Numbered from the stretch's first letter, positions 37,254 to 45,884 are shown. The stretch: DNA of 64,000 nt from Lachnospiraceae bacterium (GCA_017542245.1 JAFXXN010000173.1:42414-106413), one strand, 5' to 3'. Numbers and translations are program-made. The notes: generated from the letters alone by a model not told the origin.

Positions 37254-38099
37254 ATGAAAAAATACATTCTAAAAAATACCCTGCTATGTTTAACGATAAT
37301 ATTGTCAATGATGCTATCAGCCTGTTCTTCCTCAAGCTCTTTTCTTTCAGGAAAGACAGACAGTTCCGGTACATTGTCCGATTCACAGGGAAGTAATTCA
37401 GATATGAAAAAACTTTCTTTCAGCGAAATAGAAAAACTCGCCGAAGACTGTGTATATCATGTGCATTGGTACACTTCAACAGAAGGTGATTTCAGTGCAG
37501 GTACGTCATTCATTATGGATTCGGAAAAATTTGGCGAAAAAATACTTGTCACGGCTTTTCATTATCTGGTACCTGACGGTGAAGAAGGCTCCTTTAAAGG
37601 CAAGGATCTTCCAAACTTTGTTCAGAAAGGAACCCTATCCTATGCTAAAAGCAAAAAATCAGCCGGTTCAAGTCTAAAAAGCTGTATAATAATCGAAGAT
37701 GCTCAGGCGGTACCTATTATCGATAAAGATGTTGCGGCATTTACTCTTTATAATTCATCGGGTTTAAAGACTCTTACCCTCTCAACTCATCCGGTAAAAA
37801 ATGGAGATAAACTCTATCTGCTGGCAAGTCTCTGGAAAGGTGAAGATTTACATGAAAACTGTGTATATGAAGGTGAAGCGATCCTGGACATTGACGGAGA
37901 ACTGACTTTCAGGCTTGATAAAAAATATGATACAACCGGTGCAAGCGGCGGCCCCATAGTAAATGAATACGGTGAAGTAATTGCCATACACATGGCATCC
38001 ACCCGTGATAATTCGCTTATGTACGGTCACTCATCAGAAAGTTTTCTGGCTCAGATAAACGCCGGAACCGTTTCCGATATTGTATATCCATCAACATGA
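37254..38099 (+). CDS. Lipoprotein trypsin-like serine peptidase
   Basis: The 281-residue protein has a lipoprotein signal (SMMLSACSSS) and a serine-rich linker, then a chymotrypsin-fold domain. The triad is visible as H in VTAFHYL, D in DKDVAAF, and S in GASGGPIV. It should act at the outer surface of the membrane. The start was placed at the ATG 30 codons into the open frame, because the promoter lies upstream of it and the signal peptide begins there (KKYILKN). The ribosome binding site is weak (AGGAT). It is divergent from the esterase lipoprotein gene. V8/HtrA-like trypsin folds are alternatives. No PDZ domain is present. Confidence 0.85.
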   Translation: MKKYILKNTLLCLTIILSMMLSACSSSSSFLSGKTDSSGTLSDSQGSNSDMKKLSFSEIEKLAEDCVYHVHWYTSTEGDFSAGTSFIMDSEKFGEKILVTAFHYLVPDGEEGSFKGKDLPNFVQKGTLSYAKSKKSAGSSLKSCIIIEDAQAVPIIDKDVAAFTLYNSSGLKTLTLSTHPVKNGDKLYLLASLWKGEDLHENCVYEGEAILDIDGELTFRLDKKYDTTGASGGPIVNEYGEVIAIHMASTRDNSLMYGHSSESFLAQINAGTVSDIVYPST

Positions 38100-38115
38100 C
38101 GTACCCAATCCTATT

Positions 38116-38159
38116 AAGTTAAGGCTTCCCCTCAAGGGGAAGGCTATATCGCTTAACTT
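38116..38159. other. Long intergenic inverted repeat
   Basis: An outer stem AAGTTAAG / CTTAACTT encloses an inner perfect stem CTTCCCC / GGGGAAG with a TCAA loop, with unpaired bases between. It lies just after the protease gene. There is no adjacent T-run, so it may be an RNA 3' end or a repeat remnant. Confidence 0.55.
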
Positions 38160-38184
38160 TATAGCATCGGGCATGTTCTCTGAT

Positions 38185-38213
38185 AAAAAAACGGATGGCG
38201 ATCAGCCGTCCGT
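38185..38213 (-). terminator. Intrinsic terminator (minus strand)
   Basis: The 9-bp stem ACGGACGGC / GCCATCCGT (one G-U) is followed by TTTTTT on the minus strand. It is the likely end of the frameshifted small gene upstream. The sequence just beyond its T-run weakly resembles repeat family 2. Confidence 0.8.
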
Positions 38214-38234
38214 TAACATAGGCAAAAAAGAAGA

Positions 38235-38287
38235 GGCTGTGAAGCCTAGGACAATTTTCAGTCCCATTTTTTCACAGCCCCTTTTTT
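38235..38287 (+). terminator. Intrinsic terminator after the protease gene (probably bidirectional)
   Basis: GGCTGTGAA / TTCACAGCC with an inner GGAC/GTCC helix is followed by TTTTTT on the plus strand and preceded by an A-run, so it can work both ways. Confidence 0.85.
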
Positions 38288-38324
38288 AGTGTGGGATTTT
38301 TTATCCTATCTATATTCAATATTC

Positions 38325-38527
38325 TCATATCTTAGGTCCGCGGATGAAGTTATCATCTGTATATGCGCGTCTCGGTCCCTTAAGCTGAAGACCGTTTTCA
38401 AGGATTACGGTTGCTTTATAGTTATCTAATATTTTTTTGTATCCTGCACTGTCAGCTCCTTTTATAAGCCTTCCGTCGAGTTCAAGAATCATTTCTTCAT
38501 GAATCTTGCCCTGGTTTTTTCATTCAC
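38325..38527 (-). pseudogene. Small gene with a one-base frameshift in an A6 run
   Basis: No family was recognised. A promoter, an AAAGGA site and a GTG start are in place, but the frame ends after 12 codons. Adding one A to the A6 run (38515-38520) joins the start to a 55-codon downstream frame and gives an uninterrupted protein of 67 residues, ending GPRRAYTDDNFIRGPKI. The downstream part reads like real protein (MILELDGRLIKG, YKATVILENG). It could be a true mutation, a sequencing error, or a site of transcriptional slippage. A separate start at the internal ATG (38492) would give 55 residues but has only a poor ribosome binding site. Two terminators follow. Confidence 0.55.
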
Positions 38528-38551
38528 TTTTGTTTCCTTTGTTGTAAATAC

Positions 38552-38580
38552 ATAATATTCCCGAATTCCTTATAATTCAA
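38552..38580 (-). promoter_or_regulatory. Promoter for the frameshifted small gene
   Basis: On the minus strand it reads TTGAAT, 17 bp, TATTAT. The GTG start follows about 25 bases later. Confidence 0.65.
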
Positions 38581-38692
38581 TATGCAGAATATCGGGGATA
38601 TGTTGTTTATGCTACACCTCGGAGGACGAATGTAGTTTAATTTACATATATTAAAAAATTGTAGCCTGAAAAACGGTCTCTGTAATCAAAAT

Positions 38693-39352
38693 TTATCTTT
38701 TCAAAGAATCCATCGCTATCGGGAAATTAAAATATGTTTCGGGAAACGGTTCATTTTCTAATGTAAAATGCCACCACTCACAATCTATCGGCTTAAATCC
38801 GCCCTTAACCATCAAATCCTTTAACAGCATCCTGTTTTCGTACTGCTCGTCCGTTATACCTCGATAGTCAGGATGTGATACTTCGCTAAAGTAATCAAAA
38901 GGACTGCCCATATCCAGTTCTTTACCGGTCTGCATATCAAAAAGGGTAAGATCAACCGTACTTCCTCTGCTGTGAGAAGACTGACTGGCAATATATCCAA
39001 GCTTAAACAAAGCCTGCTTCTCCAAGTCAGGATAAAAAAATATTTTCATCCGCTGATCCATATCCTCTATGCCCCAAAGTACAAAATGTTTTACTGCATT
39101 TGCAGGCCTGTAGGTATCAAAGATTTTCAGCCTGTAGCCCTGAACCTGAGCCATATTGGCCACCGATTTTAAAGCTCTTGCCGCTTCCTTTGTAATAATT
39201 GCTATAGGTTCCTCATATCCATCTATTCTGTCCCCTATAAAATTATATGTAGAAAAATATCTTATCTCCTGTATAATCCCCGGGACATAATCCGATAAGA
39301 GTACAAAATCCGAAGCATCCAAAATCGCTTTCTGTTCATAATCAATTGCCAT
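38693..39352 (-). CDS. D-alanyl-D-alanine dipeptidase (VanX-like, M15)
   Basis: The 219-residue zinc peptidase has the M15D layout: the arginine in FDTYRP, the SSHSRGSTVDLTL motif holding the ligands H and D, and EWWHF with the catalytic glutamate and third ligand. It hydrolyses D-Ala-D-Ala. Without vanH and vanA genes nearby, recycling of cell-wall dipeptide is a better guess than vancomycin resistance. No signal peptide is present, so it is cytosolic. It starts 14 bp after the rtcB remnant. Confidence 0.9.
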   Translation of the reverse strand: MAIDYEQKAILDASDFVLLSDYVPGIIQEIRYFSTYNFIGDRIDGYEEPIAIITKEAARALKSVANMAQVQGYRLKIFDTYRPANAVKHFVLWGIEDMDQRMKIFFYPDLEKQALFKLGYIASQSSHSRGSTVDLTLFDMQTGKELDMGSPFDYFSEVSHPDYRGITDEQYENRMLLKDLMVKGGFKPIDCEWWHFTLENEPFPETYFNFPIAMDSLKR

Positions 39353-39366
39353 AAAACGCTCCTTTG

Positions 39367-39639
39367 CTATCGGGTAAGGCCTTCAATTTTCTTTACCCAG
39401 CTTTTTAACTCTTCCGTATTCCTTAAAACCTCAGCATTTACTATCTCGGCGCCTTCAACATAAGGCATAAGCTTTTCGGCAGTTTTACCTATTACGGTCA
39501 TGGTGGTACCTATGGTACATCCTTTACCGGAATGAACGTCAGGCATTATCCTGACTTTACTCCCGGCAGTCAGTTCATAATCACACATGCGGCGTATCTG
39601 CTCTATAGCTTCATCCTCAACTTTTCCGGTAAAAACCAA
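39367..39639 (-). pseudogene. RtcB RNA ligase remnant
   Basis: The first 48 codons match the N-terminal part of RtcB, including VRIMPDVHSGKGCTIGTTM, with the first metal ligand region. RtcB normally continues VPNLVGVDIGCG and runs to about 400-480 residues, but here the frame passes at once into about 40 residues (AEKLMPYVEGAEIVNAEVL) and stops. The 5' end is also short, as the only start is a TTG and the usual first residues are missing. It is therefore a double-ended remnant with a large internal deletion. It lies between the Uma2-fusion gene and vanX-like gene. Confidence 0.75.
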
Positions 39640-39646
39640 TTATTTT

Positions 39647-40474
39647 TCAAAGTAACAATTCCTTATCTATTTGTTTAAAATCAATCCACAAATCCTCATA
39701 TATACCAACTTTGATTTTATCTTCAAAAGTATATGCCTGGTTACTCTCATCCTGAAAGTTATAAACCCAAATGCTTTTTGTCTGTGCATTCACCACCCAA
39801 TATTCTCTTACACCGGCCTTTTTGTATTTATATGGTTTTAAAACATAATCCATGCTTTTAGATGACGGTGAAACCACTTCTATTATCCAGTCAGGTGCTC
39901 CATGGCACCCCTTCTCATCCAGCTTTGAAATATCACATATCACACTTATATCAGGTTCAAAATAGTTTTTTTCATCGTTAAAAAGATATACGGCAAAAGG
40001 AGCCTGAAATACTTTACAACCGCCTTTCTTCTTTTTAAAATAATCCTTTATCAGAAAGTATATTTCGCCGATTACTTCTTGATGAGTCTTTGATGGTGAG
40101 CTCATCATATAAATCTCTCCATCGATAAGTTCAGCTCTCTGACTTTCCGGCATTTTCTCAATATCTTCTATCGTAAAACCATCTTTTCTCTGTAAAGCAC
40201 TTGTTCCTGATGTAGTATATTCTCCGGCTTCTTCACATACATAATTTATCCCATCTTTGTTTTTCTCATCTAAAACTTCAAAAACCTTTCTTAATGCACT
40301 CAGAGTTGTTCTCCTCGGCTTGCCGGTAGTCTTACTTAAAACCTTCTGCACAGTGCTTGCCGGGACACTCGAAATTTGAGCAATATACTCATATGAATAC
40401 CCATATCGGTTTTTCTTTTCAATCATTTCATCTATAGTCATCATACCGTAAGTTCTCCACAGCTCTTTATTCAT
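39647..40474 (-). CDS. HTH-Uma2 fusion protein (PD-(D/E)XK superfamily)
   Basis: The 275-residue protein starts with a helix-turn-helix (about 10-65; EYIAQISSVPASTVQKVLSK) like phage or Xre regulators. It is followed by an Uma2/DUF820 domain (about 98-275). The nuclease-fold signature is present: ELIDGEIYMMSSPS, the aspartate in EPDISVIC, the glutamate in WIIEVVSPSS and a later Y.K..GVREYWVV strand. Uma2 proteins are widespread, multi-copy and of unknown function, with predicted endonuclease activity. The N-terminal DNA-binding domain is a fusion I have rarely seen described. It is transcribed alone or with the rtcB remnant. Confidence 0.82.
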   Translation of the reverse strand: MNKELWRTYGMMTIDEMIEKKNRYGYSYEYIAQISSVPASTVQKVLSKTTGKPRRTTLSALRKVFEVLDEKNKDGINYVCEEAGEYTTSGTSALQRKDGFTIEDIEKMPESQRAELIDGEIYMMSSPSKTHQEVIGEIYFLIKDYFKKKKGGCKVFQAPFAVYLFNDEKNYFEPDISVICDISKLDEKGCHGAPDWIIEVVSPSSKSMDYVLKPYKYKKAGVREYWVVNAQTKSIWVYNFQDESNQAYTFEDKIKVGIYEDLWIDFKQIDKELLL

Positions 40475-40600
40475 GCGACTTCAACATAGGATAAAGCTTG
40501 CTATCACTACAAATCAATTATATACCACATCTCCTCATTTGTCAATCATTTTTGCACCATTAAAAATCATTATCCTGTTTTTTACGTACTCTGTCTTCAC

Positions 40601-41317
40601 CTACTTCGAGTAAAACTCCTCTCCCGTATCAAGGCAAATTGCACCAAGGCGTCCTTCGGGCATACTGCAGCCGCAGTCTATAGCTATATGATTTAAATGT
40701 TTATAAATACATCCCGGATTAGGGTTGCCTTCTATAAACTGCGTGGGTGTATGACCCGTAACAACATAAATATCCTCAAAATATTGGATATCATAATCTG
40801 CCCGGTCCCACACAAGATTCTTTAAGGAGTACTCTTCTATTTTTTTCTCCGGTGAATAATCCCCAAGTCCCGAGTGAACCAGCAAATATTTTCTGCCTTT
40901 AACAATAATTTCTTCATACATGGAGAAACTAAGTATAAAGTCAAAAACTTCTTTTCTCATTTCCTGATCTAACCGGCGGAATTCCTCTATAGTTGTCTCA
41001 CTTCCGTTTCTCTGCCAATCTATAAGATTTCCCAACAGTTCAGCATCTATAGATTCTACTGATTCAGTCGTTATTGTAGAATTTAAGAATTTTAACCCGT
41101 CAAGGGCCATCAACTCATGATTACCGACAATACATACTGCATTAGGCATTTCCATCAGCTTTAACAGCGTCTTTATCGGATGCGGTCCACGATCCACTAT
41201 ATCTCCAAGTACATATAATGTATCAGTATCATTAAAATGTATAAGTTTAAGGATTTCCATAAACTTATCATATTCACCATGAATATCGCTAATTACATAT
41301 GTCATCTGTTTCTCCAT
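40601..41317 (-). CDS. Metallophosphoesterase (PPP/ApaH-like)
   Basis: The 238-residue cytosolic phosphatase has the full calcineurin-like motif set: SDIHGE (9-14), GDIVDRG (38-44), VGNHELM (59-65), then HSGLGDY and VTGHTPTQF. This matches bacterial PPP-family Ser/Thr phosphatases and Ap4A hydrolases. The substrate cannot be decided here. It begins seven bases after the stop of the secreted nucleotidase gene, so the two share a transcript and may both work on nucleotides. Confidence 0.88.
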   Translation of the reverse strand: MEKQMTYVISDIHGEYDKFMEILKLIHFNDTDTLYVLGDIVDRGPHPIKTLLKLMEMPNAVCIVGNHELMALDGLKFLNSTITTESVESIDAELLGNLIDWQRNGSETTIEEFRRLDQEMRKEVFDFILSFSMYEEIIVKGRKYLLVHSGLGDYSPEKKIEEYSLKNLVWDRADYDIQYFEDIYVVTGHTPTQFIEGNPNPGCIYKHLNHIAIDCGCSMPEGRLGAICLDTGEEFYSK

Positions 41318-41323
41318 TTGCTC

Positions 41324-43198
41324 TTACGCTGCTATTAAACCTTTATAGTACAGTAATGTCTTGACATACAAAATCTGATTTTTCAAACATAAAAGAACAT
41401 CATCAACAGTAACTGCCTTTGCGTTAGCATCCCTGCCATCGTCTGATCTCGGAACAGATATCTTCCCTTCTGCGATCAATTTAACCGCCAGATCGTGTTG
41501 GTCCTGATTCCAGTCATTTCCCGTAATTTTCCAATTATGGTCACATTCAGGTCTCAAAACTCCGCCTTTTACATTTATGATATAGTCACGCAGTAATTCC
41601 CTTACGCCTCCTATATCCCCTCGGATATCTATCTCCAAAAGCTTGGGCAGATCATCTTCCTCGTATATCTCTCCGGGCGAGAGCAGATGAGTGGATACAC
41701 GGTAATTATTCACGGCAACATCAAACTCATCGTCATCTTTTACCGGCGTACCGTCGGGCCATGTCAGGTTCTCAATCCTTTCACCTACGGGTTTGGATAA
41801 ATTTATCTCATAGTTTACTCCTGAAAACATATCATAACAATACCCACGCACATTGGGATCAAATGATATGGTAAGGTCTCCGGGTTCATACCGGTTGTAA
41901 TACTTTGCTGACCATTCCATATACATTTTCAGCTGTCTGCCGTTCATATGTACTTTATACAAAGTATTTGTATATTTGTAAATATGTGCCACATCACATT
42001 TTTTGATTTTACCCGGATACAGATTGGCATCATTTACAAAAAGGCTGGCTGCCGATACAGTGGCTCCCGAATAATACATCTGAACCTCATTTATAAAATC
42101 AATCAATGCGGTATCCTCTATCTTTGCAGTGGGTATATCAGCAATTTCACTTTCAGGAGCAAGAGCTCCCATTTTCAGTTTTCCGATGAACTTTTCAGCA
42201 TCTACACGAGCCATCTCATCATATTCTTTAAGTAATTCCGTCATATCCGGGTCTGGAGAATAATCAGAAATCATTACACTCTTTGCCGTTCTGTCACTTA
42301 CCTTCCAGCCATTACCGTTTTTTTCTAATGTCACATCAATAACAGACATGGTCTGTGCCTGATTCAAATTCTGTACAACCAGAACATCATTGATCATCAT
42401 CGATTCAATTTTCGTATGGGTATGTGCCGAAATCATCACGTCAAATTCAGGACAGGCGTTAAGAATATCGGCCACGCCGGAATTTTTCAAATCATACTCA
42501 GAATCTATTCCCATATGAAAGACTCCAACAAGAAGATCATACTGTCCTTTAATTTTTTCAAGAATTTTTCTAGTTTCTTCCAATGGATCGGTAACAGAGC
42601 ATTTCGCAAGATTTAAAGCATCCCAGTGCGTGATATTCGGTGTTACCATACCTATGACCGCTACACGTATACCGTTTTTATTCAAGATTGTATATCCGTC
42701 TGCCAAAGGCTTTCCGTCTTCATCGTAAACATTACCTACAAGAACTTTTGCTTTCAGATCGTTTACATACTTCTTCGTAATATCCATCCCATAATTAAAC
42801 TCATGGTTACCGGTAACACATACATCGTAATTTAATGCATTAAGTGCCTGAACCATCGGATGAACCAGATCATTAGTAAAAAACAGTTCAGCAACATTAT
42901 CCTGAATCGTATCTCCCGCATCAAAAAGTAACGTGTTTTCGTTACGATATTCAGCTACAGCTGAAGCCAGCTGAGTCATACTTCCGGAGGTACTTTCGGA
43001 ATTTAAGGCATAGTCCCAGGGGAAAAATTTCCCGTGAAGGTCACTTGTCCCCAAGATGCGGATTGTACGGGTTTGAGCATTTGCCGAATCCGTTTCTTTC
43101 GCATATGCTCCTGAATTAAAACCTGTTATAAGAAGAGAAATAATCACCGCTAAAGCCACTAAAAACCTGTATCCTGTTTTTTTATTATTAATGATCAT
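41324..43198 (-). CDS. Secreted 5'-nucleotidase / 2',3'-cyclic phosphodiesterase family protein
   Basis: The 624-residue protein has a signal peptide (hydrophobic core about 12-28, likely cut after AYA), a metallophosphatase domain (about 40-330; LGTSDLHGKF, DAGDTIQDN, TGNHEFNYG, SAHTHTKI) and a 5'-nucleotidase C-terminal substrate domain (about 355-560). The LGTSDLHG and FFPWDYA features resemble CpdB/YfkN more than UshA. There is no LPXTG or dockerin. The last 60 residues (SDDGRDANAKAVTVDD onward) form a short helical tail. It should hydrolyse nucleotides outside the cell. It is followed closely by the ApaH-like phosphatase. Confidence 0.88.
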   Translation of the reverse strand: MIINNKKTGYRFLVALAVIISLLITGFNSGAYAKETDSANAQTRTIRILGTSDLHGKFFPWDYALNSESTSGSMTQLASAVAEYRNENTLLFDAGDTIQDNVAELFFTNDLVHPMVQALNALNYDVCVTGNHEFNYGMDITKKYVNDLKAKVLVGNVYDEDGKPLADGYTILNKNGIRVAVIGMVTPNITHWDALNLAKCSVTDPLEETRKILEKIKGQYDLLVGVFHMGIDSEYDLKNSGVADILNACPEFDVMISAHTHTKIESMMINDVLVVQNLNQAQTMSVIDVTLEKNGNGWKVSDRTAKSVMISDYSPDPDMTELLKEYDEMARVDAEKFIGKLKMGALAPESEIADIPTAKIEDTALIDFINEVQMYYSGATVSAASLFVNDANLYPGKIKKCDVAHIYKYTNTLYKVHMNGRQLKMYMEWSAKYYNRYEPGDLTISFDPNVRGYCYDMFSGVNYEINLSKPVGERIENLTWPDGTPVKDDDEFDVAVNNYRVSTHLLSPGEIYEEDDLPKLLEIDIRGDIGGVRELLRDYIINVKGGVLRPECDHNWKITGNDWNQDQHDLAVKLIAEGKISVPRSDDGRDANAKAVTVDDVLLCLKNQILYVKTLLYYKGLIAA

Positions 43199-43225
43199 AA
43201 TAACCGTCCTCCCCCTAAAAAAACC

Positions 43226-43900
43226 TTAACTGGTATGTCTTCTCTTATAATCCTCCTGAATCGGGGCAAGCATATCATCACAGTCCATCAATTCTTCCAT
43301 TTCGACTGCTGAACTGCACTTTCTTGCACAGCCAACCATTCTCGACATAACTTCAAAATTAAGTTTTGTACCTTTACTGTCGCATTCATATCTCACTGCT
43401 CTGTTTTTAGAAACTCCGAACCGGCCGGCTACTTCAACTGCGTCAATATTTGCTCCAAGGAAGATGAATTCCCAGTGATACTTCTTTTTCTTCTCTTCTA
43501 CCATCTTCTTAACCTTGGAATAAGTATATTCCTTGCTGGCATTTTCCATGCCGTCGGTAGTGATGATGAACATAGTCTTTTCAGGCCTTTTATCCGCAGG
43601 AGTATTCTTTTGCACGTGTCCGATATGATGTATTGCGCTACCAACTGCATCAAGTAAAGCCGTACAGCCTCTCACATAATAATCCTTGTCGGTAATAGCT
43701 TTAACCTCATACAGATTCTCCCTGTTATGCAGAACTTCTGCCTTATCATCGAATAATACAGTTGAGATTATTGCTTCGCCTTCCTCCTTTTTCTGTCTTT
43801 CAAGCATGGAGTTGTAACCGCCTATGGTATCCTTCTCAAGACCTGCCATTGAACCGCTCCTGTCAAGAATAAAAACTATTTCTGTCAATCCCTTCTTCAT
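43226..43900 (-). CDS. vWA-domain protein
   Basis: The 224-residue soluble protein is a single von Willebrand A domain. The metal-ion-dependent adhesion site is intact: DRSGSM near the N-terminus, the threonine in RGCTALLDA, and the aspartate in TTDGME. The start at 43900 has GAGG eight bases upstream. The longer frame to 43990 is not needed. No partner AAA ATPase or protease is beside it. It lies 28 bp before the nucleotidase gene and about 140 bp after the macro-domain gene. Proteins of this size often occur with tellurite/stress (Ter-like) modules, but no ter gene is seen here. Confidence 0.85.
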   Translation of the reverse strand: MKKGLTEIVFILDRSGSMAGLEKDTIGGYNSMLERQKKEEGEAIISTVLFDDKAEVLHNRENLYEVKAITDKDYYVRGCTALLDAVGSAIHHIGHVQKNTPADKRPEKTMFIITTDGMENASKEYTYSKVKKMVEEKKKKYHWEFIFLGANIDAVEVAGRFGVSKNRAVRYECDSKGTKLNFEVMSRMVGCARKCSSAVEMEELMDCDDMLAPIQEDYKRRHTS

Positions 43901-44037
43901 ATACATTTCCTCGCTTTCATTATTTTCCCACACCCGATCATGTGGTTTTTTCTTTGTTACGAGTACAGTATATGATATATATAAATCCAAATGGTCGCAT
44001 CACAGGCGACATTCAATAAAAATACAAACAGAAAATA

Positions 44038-45204
44038 TTACTCTCCAAGAAGCGGCTGTTCATGTTCAAATAATGCGAGATTTATGGTATATGTATCATA
44101 AACCTCCTGTTCTATGAAATACTCAATTATCAGATCAAATATACTGCTCGGAGAAAAAGCATAGCCTGCACGTCCGATGAAATCCTTTGTATCATCAAGG
44201 TTCAGTTTAAGCGCTAATGCAAATGCAACCGCCGTTATTTTTTTCGGCTGATATGAAGGATTGCTTCTGATCTTTGAGAAAAGTTTTCTGTCAACATTCG
44301 CACGCTTATATACTTCTATATCTGTATATCCCTTATCGTCTATCGTTTTAAGAAGGCTCTCCTGCCAGGTATCACCAAGATGCTTTACCCGGTCATCGAG
44401 AGACTGCTTCGCCTCCGCTAAGCTGCACTTTATGCTTCCTTCATCGGCATATCTCTCTTTACGTGCACCCGAACTATATTTCTTATCCCCAAAGATCCTT
44501 CCGAAGAAACTGCCTTCCCGCCTTCTGCTTTCAGATGATGTCTCTGTAAAAGTTCTAGCTTCATTGCATGGCTCATCTGTAAGAATTTCATCTTCACACA
44601 GTTTTTCGTCACTCGGTGCTTCATCACACAGTTCATCTTCTTCATCACATAAATATTCCAGATTGCTCTTTTCAGAAACATAATTTTCATCGATAAACTC
44701 ATCGATTCCCGAATACAGCTTTCCGGACAGCACAAAAGATTCCTTATCGAAAACAACAAGGATAATCTCCATATCCTCTTTAAGCAAAAAATCACTGAAA
44801 GCGGAAATAGCAATTTTTAAAGCATCTGCTTTAGGAAATCCGTAAACTCCGGTCGAAATAAGCGGGAATGCTATACTCTTACAGGAAAGCTTTGCAGCCA
44901 GTTCCAAGCTGTTATCATAGCACTTACGAAGATTTTCCAGTTCCAGGTTCTTACCGCCATCCCATACCGGTCCTACTGTATGTATAATATATTTTGCAGG
45001 CAAATCAAATGCAGGCGTTGATTTAGCCTCTCCAACGCTCATCGTGCCTATTTTCCGACGCTCTTCCAATAATGCTTCCTTACCGGCAGCATTATAAACA
45101 GCCAAATCCGTTCCTCCGCCGCAGACAGGCTCAGGATTGGCTGTATTTACTATAGCATCGGCACTTACCTTCGTAATATCATTTCTGATAATCTTAAAAG
45201 ACAT
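44038..45204 (-). CDS. Macro-domain protein with an acidic linker and C-terminal helical domain
   Basis: The 388-residue protein has an ADP-ribose-binding macro domain (1-160): NTANPEPVCGGGTDLAV with the catalytic-site asparagine and glycines, and the ISTGVYGFP loop. Enzymes of this type remove ADP-ribose or hydrolyse O-acetyl-ADP-ribose. A strongly acidic linker (about 180-225) follows. The last 100 residues (RANVDRKLFSKIRSN..KKITAVAFALALKL) form an HTH-like helical domain that I have seen attached to several regulatory proteins. It is the last gene of the precursor, radical SAM, methyltransferase operon, starting 14 bp after the methyltransferase. A macro domain in such an operon is unusual. 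Confidence 0.87.
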   Translation of the reverse strand: MSFKIIRNDITKVSADAIVNTANPEPVCGGGTDLAVYNAAGKEALLEERRKIGTMSVGEAKSTPAFDLPAKYIIHTVGPVWDGGKNLELENLRKCYDNSLELAAKLSCKSIAFPLISTGVYGFPKADALKIAISAFSDFLLKEDMEIILVVFDKESFVLSGKLYSGIDEFIDENYVSEKSNLEYLCDEEDELCDEAPSDEKLCEDEILTDEPCNEARTFTETSSESRRREGSFFGRIFGDKKYSSGARKERYADEGSIKCSLAEAKQSLDDRVKHLGDTWQESLLKTIDDKGYTDIEVYKRANVDRKLFSKIRSNPSYQPKKITAVAFALALKLNLDDTKDFIGRAGYAFSPSSIFDLIIEYFIEQEVYDTYTINLALFEHEQPLLGE

Positions 45205-45218
45205 ATAAATAATTCCCC

Positions 45219-45869
45219 TTATTTAGAATGCTTTCTGACACATACTCTGTATAAGCGTTTTTCAAGTTTATATCTGGTCATGATCTCTTCTTTTAAATAC
45301 TCTATATCAAAGTCCTTAAAGAAATATCTGATATCATCTTCATCAAAAAATCTCTTTATGGTCTTTCCTTCCATTTCAAAGACGTGATGTTCTATCTCCG
45401 ACCCCTGCCCGGCTCCATGAAGAACATCATTTATGGAATTTACCCTTAGTATCAGATGCCCGCCCGGAGTAAGTACCCTTTTTATATCATCCAGTATGTT
45501 TTTAGTGTCCGATTCCATAAAATAATGGAGGCACAGATCTGCGATAATAACGTCAAAGGACTCATCATTAAAAGGCAGACCGTCCAGCATATTAAAGCAC
45601 CTTGTATCATAACTTTCGGGGAAATTCTTTTTTATGTTTTTTATGGCGCTCGGAGACTGATCGCAAGAGATGACCTTCCTGCCTTTTGTTATCAGATAGA
45701 GTGTATCATTGCCTCCTCCACAACCTAGGTCCAGAATCGGTTTATCCGTGCTCATTATGATATCATCAAATTTTTCCAGCCAGTCATCCACCTTTATGGA
45801 AGCCCTGTCATAATCTTTATGTACGTTATCCCAATATTCCAGAGATTTTTGTCTGTAAACTTTAGTCAT
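45219..45869 (-). CDS. Class I SAM-dependent methyltransferase
   Basis: The 216-residue protein has the Rossmann methyltransferase order: motif I LDLGCGGGND (47-56), the acidic end of strand 2 (SCDQSP), motif III with NMLDGLPF and DVIIADLCLHYF, and motif for the PGGHLILRVN strand. It is soluble and has no extra domain. The target is not visible in the sequence. Its tight place between the radical SAM gene (15 bp) and the macro-domain gene (14 bp) makes the operon peptide, or a small molecule derived from it, a plausible substrate. Confidence 0.88.
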   Translation of the reverse strand: MTKVYRQKSLEYWDNVHKDYDRASIKVDDWLEKFDDIIMSTDKPILDLGCGGGNDTLYLITKGRKVISCDQSPSAIKNIKKNFPESYDTRCFNMLDGLPFNDESFDVIIADLCLHYFMESDTKNILDDIKRVLTPGGHLILRVNSINDVLHGAGQGSEIEHHVFEMEGKTIKRFFDEDDIRYFFKDFDIEYLKEEIMTRYKLEKRLYRVCVRKHSK

Positions 45870-45884
45870 TTTTACCTCTATAAA

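Noticed and set aside
38693-39352. Vancomycin resistance locus
   Set aside because: Only a VanX-like dipeptidase is present. There are no vanH, vanA, vanR or vanS genes.
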